Assembly (NCBI GenBank): GCA_027318915.1
Contig: DAHVOH010000008.1
Location: 1 to 64,000, forward strand
Source of the DNA: Clostridiales bacterium
Lineage (GTDB): Bacteria; Bacillota_E; Sulfobacillia; Sulfobacillales; JAIMBI01
Length of the DNA stretch: 64,000 bases
Reading direction: 5' to 3'
Notes under the pieces: generated by a model
The model's input: the letters and a program-made list of their open reading frames with translations, nothing else
What the model was told of the DNA's origin: nothing
The model's database searches: none
Position numbers and translations under genes: made by a program
Shown here: positions 61,208-64,000 of the stretch, in pieces
Layout of the letters: each line of letters starts with the position of its first letter
How positions within the stretch are numbered: the first letter of the stretch is position 1

Positions 61208-61777
61208 ATGCCCGAATTGACTCCGTCGGAGCTTTTGCAGATTCACGAGATGGCGCAGGCCTCTGCCAACGAAGTGGAGAAGATGAGCGCGTACCTGAGT
61301 TTTGTTCAGGACCCGGAGCTGGAGGCGCTCCTTTACCATCATCGCCAGAAGGTCGAGGCTCACTACCAGGAACTGGTCGATCTGGGACGGGGAGCGCCGA
61401 CCGACCGGCGGTTCGAGCGGTTGGACGGCGGTCTGACCGGCCGCGGCGGTGACGGCGTACCCCGGCGGACGGCTCCGGCGCGCACGGAGCGCGAGCGGGG
61501 CCTTTCGGATCGCACCATCGTGGGCGATCTGCTGCAATGCAGCAAAATGATGACGGTGCGGGCTGTGTGGGCGGCCACGGAGATCTCGCACGTCGGGTTG
61601 CGCCGGGCCCTCTCCGAAATCTCCCGGTACTATCTGGATGCGGCCTATGAGGTGTATCGCTACATGGAGCGGCAGGGATGGTACACGGCGCTGGCCGCCG
61701 GCGAAAAGCCGGAGGCCTGGTTTCGAGACACCCATCAACCGCTTCGGCCGGAAACCGCCGAGACACTGTACTCCTGA
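61208..61777 (+). CDS. CotF-like spore coat protein
   Basis: A 189-residue all-helical protein of the spore coat F family: ELLQIHEMAQASANEVEKMSAY-type N-terminal helix, a variable charged linker (about 60-95), then LSDRTIVGDLLQCSKMMTVRAVW and SEISRYYLDAAYEVYRYMERQGWY. ATG 61208 follows an excellent AAGGAGGTG site. Its presence is the clearest sign that the organism forms endospores or descends from one. A 15-bp hairpin terminator follows three bases after the stop. Confidence 0.87.
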   Translation: MPELTPSELLQIHEMAQASANEVEKMSAYLSFVQDPELEALLYHHRQKVEAHYQELVDLGRGAPTDRRFERLDGGLTGRGGDGVPRRTAPARTERERGLSDRTIVGDLLQCSKMMTVRAVWAATEISHVGLRRALSEISRYYLDAAYEVYRYMERQGWYTALAAGEKPEAWFRDTHQPLRPETAETLYS

Positions 61778-61780
61778 GCC

Positions 61781-61816
61781 GGAGCCCGGGGTCGGTCGCG
61801 GCCGACCCCGGGCTCC
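61781..61816 (+). terminator. Perfect 15-bp hairpin after the CotF-like gene
   Basis: GGAGCCCGGGGTCGG (61781-61795) pairs perfectly with CCGACCCCGGGCTCC (61802-61816) across a six-base loop, starting three bases after the stop codon. No T-run follows, so it is the best U-less terminator candidate in the window. Confidence 0.75.
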
Positions 61817-61918
61817 CGGGTGGGTGGTGCCGACCACAATTTCTTGCTCTGCGGCAGGATTCCTGCTCGTCCGTCCGGAAGCCAATGATATTCCTGGCTT
61901 GCGACGAGGGGGATCGAA

Positions 61919-64000
61919 GTGACTGAAGCATTGTCGTCCATGCGTTGGCGCAATATCGGCCCGCATCGCGGGGGGCGGTCTGTCGCGGTGACGGGCCATC
62001 CAACCGAAACGATGCAGTTTTACATGGGATCTACCGGCGGCGGGGTGTGGAAGACCACCAATGGGGGCGTCACCTGGGAAAATATTTCCGACGCCTTTTT
62101 CCAAACGGCGTCCGTCGGAGCCATCGCCATCAGCGAAAGCGATCCCGCAGTCCTGTATGTGGGCATGGGGGAAAGTTGCATCCGGGGCAATGTGTCATAT
62201 GGCGACGGCGTTTACAAGTCGACCGACGGCGGGCGGACCTGGCGCTCCATGGGCTTGGCGCCGACCCAGCACATCGCCCGCATCCGCATTCACCCCCACA
62301 ACCCTGACTGGGTGATGGTGGCGGCGTTCGGACACGCGTTTGGGCCCAACGCGGAGCGGGGCGTCTACCGGTCGCGCGACGGCGGCGAGACATGGGATCT
62401 GGTCCTGCACAAAAGCGAAAACACGGGTGCGGCAGATTTGGCGATGGATCCCAACAATCCCCGCATTCTGTTTGCCGCGCTCTGGCAGGCGCGGCGGGGC
62501 CCTTGGTCCATGTCCAGCGGCGGTCCGGAGTCGGGACTGCATCGGTCAATGGACGGGGGCGAGACGTGGACCGATATCAGCCGCAATCCGGGTCTGCCCA
62601 CCGGAATCTTGGGGCGCATCGGTGTCACGGTGTCCCGCGCTCGTCCGGGACGGGTGTGGGCGATCGTGGAGGCGAAAGACGGTGCCGTGTTCCGGTCCGA
62701 CGACTACGGCGACACCTGGACACGGCTCTCGGAACATCAGGGACTGCGAACGCGGCCCTGGTATTACTCCCATATTTTCGCGGACCCGGTCGACGGCGAC
62801 CGGCTCTACGTCTTGAACAGCACCTTCTTCAAGTCGCTGGACGGCGGTGAGCATTTCGTGCCGGTGTCCACGCCGCATGGAGATCACCACGACCTGTGGA
62901 TCGACCCGCAGGATCCTCGGCGGATGATTCATGGCGCCGACGGCGGGGCCTCCGTATCGTTCGACGGCGGCGAGAGTTGGTCCAGCGTGTACAACCAGCC
63001 GACCGGCGAGTTTTATCACGTCACCACGGACAGTCGCTGGCCTTACCGGGTTTACGGGGCGCAGCAGGACAACACCACCCTCTCGCTGCCCAGTCGCAAC
63101 CATCGGGTCGCGGTGGGCCCGCGGGACTGGTATGACGTGGGAGGGGCCGAGAGCGGGTACATCGCCGTGCGGCCCGACGACCCCGACATCGTATTTGCCG
63201 GCAGTTCCGGGGGTGGCGAGGGCGGACGTATTACGCGGTACAACCACCGCACCGGCCAGCAGAAGGATGTCTCCCCATGGCCGGAACGAACGGCCGGAAT
63301 GGCGGCGCAAGAATACACTTACCGGTTTCAGTGGACCTCCCCCATTGTGCTGTCTCCGCATGATCCCCACGTATTGTACGTGGCCGGCAACCATGTCTTC
63401 CGAAGCCGCGACCAGGGTCAGAGCTATGAGATTATCAGCCCGGATCTGTCGCGCCACGATCCCGAGACGCTCAAACCGTCGGGCGGACCCATCACGCTGG
63501 ACCATACCGGCGTCGAGGTCTACGGCACCGTCTTCGCGTTGGCCGAATCGCCCCTCAAGCCGGGGTGGCTTTGGGCGGGGACGGACGACGGTCTCATTCA
63601 TCGCTCGCGAGACGGGGGTCAAACGTGGGACAATGTCACGCCGCCGACGGATCTGCTGGCGGAATGGACTTTGATCAGCATCATCGAACCGTCGCGCCAT
63701 GACGCCGAGACGGTCTACGTGGCGGCGACGCGTTATAAGCACGACGACTTCCGCCCGCTCCTCCTGAAAACAACCGACGGCGGCGATACGTGGCAGCTTA
63801 TCGTCGAGGGTCTGCCCTCGGATGAATACACGCGCGTGGTGCGCGAGGACCCGGACATGCCGGGACTGCTGTATGCGGGCGGCGAACGAGGAGCCTACGT
63901 ATCCTTCAACGGCGGAGCCCACTGGCAGACGCTTCGGCTCAACATGCCCGTCGTGCCCATTCACGACTTGACCGTTGCGGATGGTGACCTGGTGGCGGCC
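61919..64000 (+). CDS. Asp-box (VPS10/BNR-type) beta-propeller protein, 3' end outside window
   Basis: The frame from GTG 61919 (behind GAGGGGGATCGAA) stays open to base 64000, giving 694 codons of an incomplete gene. About eleven Asp-box repeats are visible, for example TTNGGVTW, STDGGRTW, SRDGGETW, SFDGGESW, SRDGGQTW, TTDGGDTW and SFNGGAHW. The start MRWRNIGPHRGGRSVAVTGHP matches large WD40/VPS10-like propeller proteins, usually about 1000 residues. Unlike many relatives it shows no signal peptide, so it may be cytoplasmic or the N-terminus is atypical. Enzymatic activity is not evident. Confidence 0.87.
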   Translation, partial: MTEALSSMRWRNIGPHRGGRSVAVTGHPTETMQFYMGSTGGGVWKTTNGGVTWENISDAFFQTASVGAIAISESDPAVLYVGMGESCIRGNVSYGDGVYKSTDGGRTWRSMGLAPTQHIARIRIHPHNPDWVMVAAFGHAFGPNAERGVYRSRDGGETWDLVLHKSENTGAADLAMDPNNPRILFAALWQARRGPWSMSSGGPESGLHRSMDGGETWTDISRNPGLPTGILGRIGVTVSRARPGRVWAIVEAKDGAVFRSDDYGDTWTRLSEHQGLRTRPWYYSHIFADPVDGDRLYVLNSTFFKSLDGGEHFVPVSTPHGDHHDLWIDPQDPRRMIHGADGGASVSFDGGESWSSVYNQPTGEFYHVTTDSRWPYRVYGAQQDNTTLSLPSRNHRVAVGPRDWYDVGGAESGYIAVRPDDPDIVFAGSSGGGEGGRITRYNHRTGQQKDVSPWPERTAGMAAQEYTYRFQWTSPIVLSPHDPHVLYVAGNHVFRSRDQGQSYEIISPDLSRHDPETLKPSGGPITLDHTGVEVYGTVFALAESPLKPGWLWAGTDDGLIHRSRDGGQTWDNVTPPTDLLAEWTLISIIEPSRHDAETVYVAATRYKHDDFRPLLLKTTDGGDTWQLIVEGLPSDEYTRVVREDPDMPGLLYAGGERGAYVSFNGGAHWQTLRLNMPVVPIHDLTVADGDLVAA

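Overview
The window is a GC-rich bacterial chromosome segment (about two-thirds G+C by eye) with densely packed genes on both strands and many GTG and TTG starts. Several features point to a spore-forming, high-GC Bacillota, perhaps of the Sulfobacillus or Thermaerobacter type (inference): a cdaA-cdaR-glmM-glmS cluster with a glmS ribozyme, an M-box Mg2+ riboswitch, a cobalamin riboswitch, a CotF-like spore coat protein and a KimA-like permease. I see no rRNA, tRNA, CRISPR array, prophage or intact insertion sequence.

Region 1 (1-7139, + strand) is an acyl-CoA catabolic cluster: the end of an acyl-CoA dehydrogenase, two AMP-forming acyl-CoA ligases, an AtuA-type protein split into two genes, and a biotin-dependent carboxyltransferase subunit. 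It resembles acyclic terpene or branched-chain acid degradation. Two minus-strand genes follow (glutamate-synthase-like FMN protein, UbiB/ABC1 kinase). Region 2 (10483-15641, +) makes c-di-AMP and glucosamine precursors: cdaA, cdaR/ybbR, glmM, then glmS preceded by a self-cleaving glmS ribozyme. A simple ABC exporter follows.

Region 3 (18398-32371) is mixed: a KimA-like APC permease, a GNAT gene broken by an in-frame TGA, a small Rossmann protein, an Asp-box beta-propeller lipoprotein, a PaiB-like protein, a YgjP-type metallopeptidase, a P1 peptidase, a proline-iminopeptidase-like hydrolase, a thioesterase without a normal start codon, and an M-box-controlled Nramp-related transporter followed by a 61-residue membrane protein.

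Region 4 (33560-44258) is a cobalamin island. A cobalamin riboswitch controls a substrate-binding lipoprotein. A minus-strand operon cobS-cobD-cobQ-btuF-like, a cbiB-cobU pair, cbiA/cobB on the plus strand, and a PduO-type adenosyltransferase cover amidation, aminopropanol attachment, adenosylation and nucleotide-loop assembly. An alkaline-phosphatase-superfamily gene sits inside the island.

Region 5 (44460-64000) carries an amino acid permease, an epimerase-like protein, a decayed rhodanese, a GNAT enzyme, a Nudix hydrolase overlapping a DapB-like gene, an amidinohydrolase/arginase-like pair, a 1.6 kb stretch without a supportable gene, a TldD/TldE pair, a MarR-ABC exporter operon with a likely autoregulatory operator, an S9-type hydrolase whose nucleophile serine is replaced by arginine, the CotF-like protein, and a second Asp-box propeller running off the end. 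Many gene ends carry perfect GC-rich hairpins without a U-tract, which suggests U-less termination is common in this genome.
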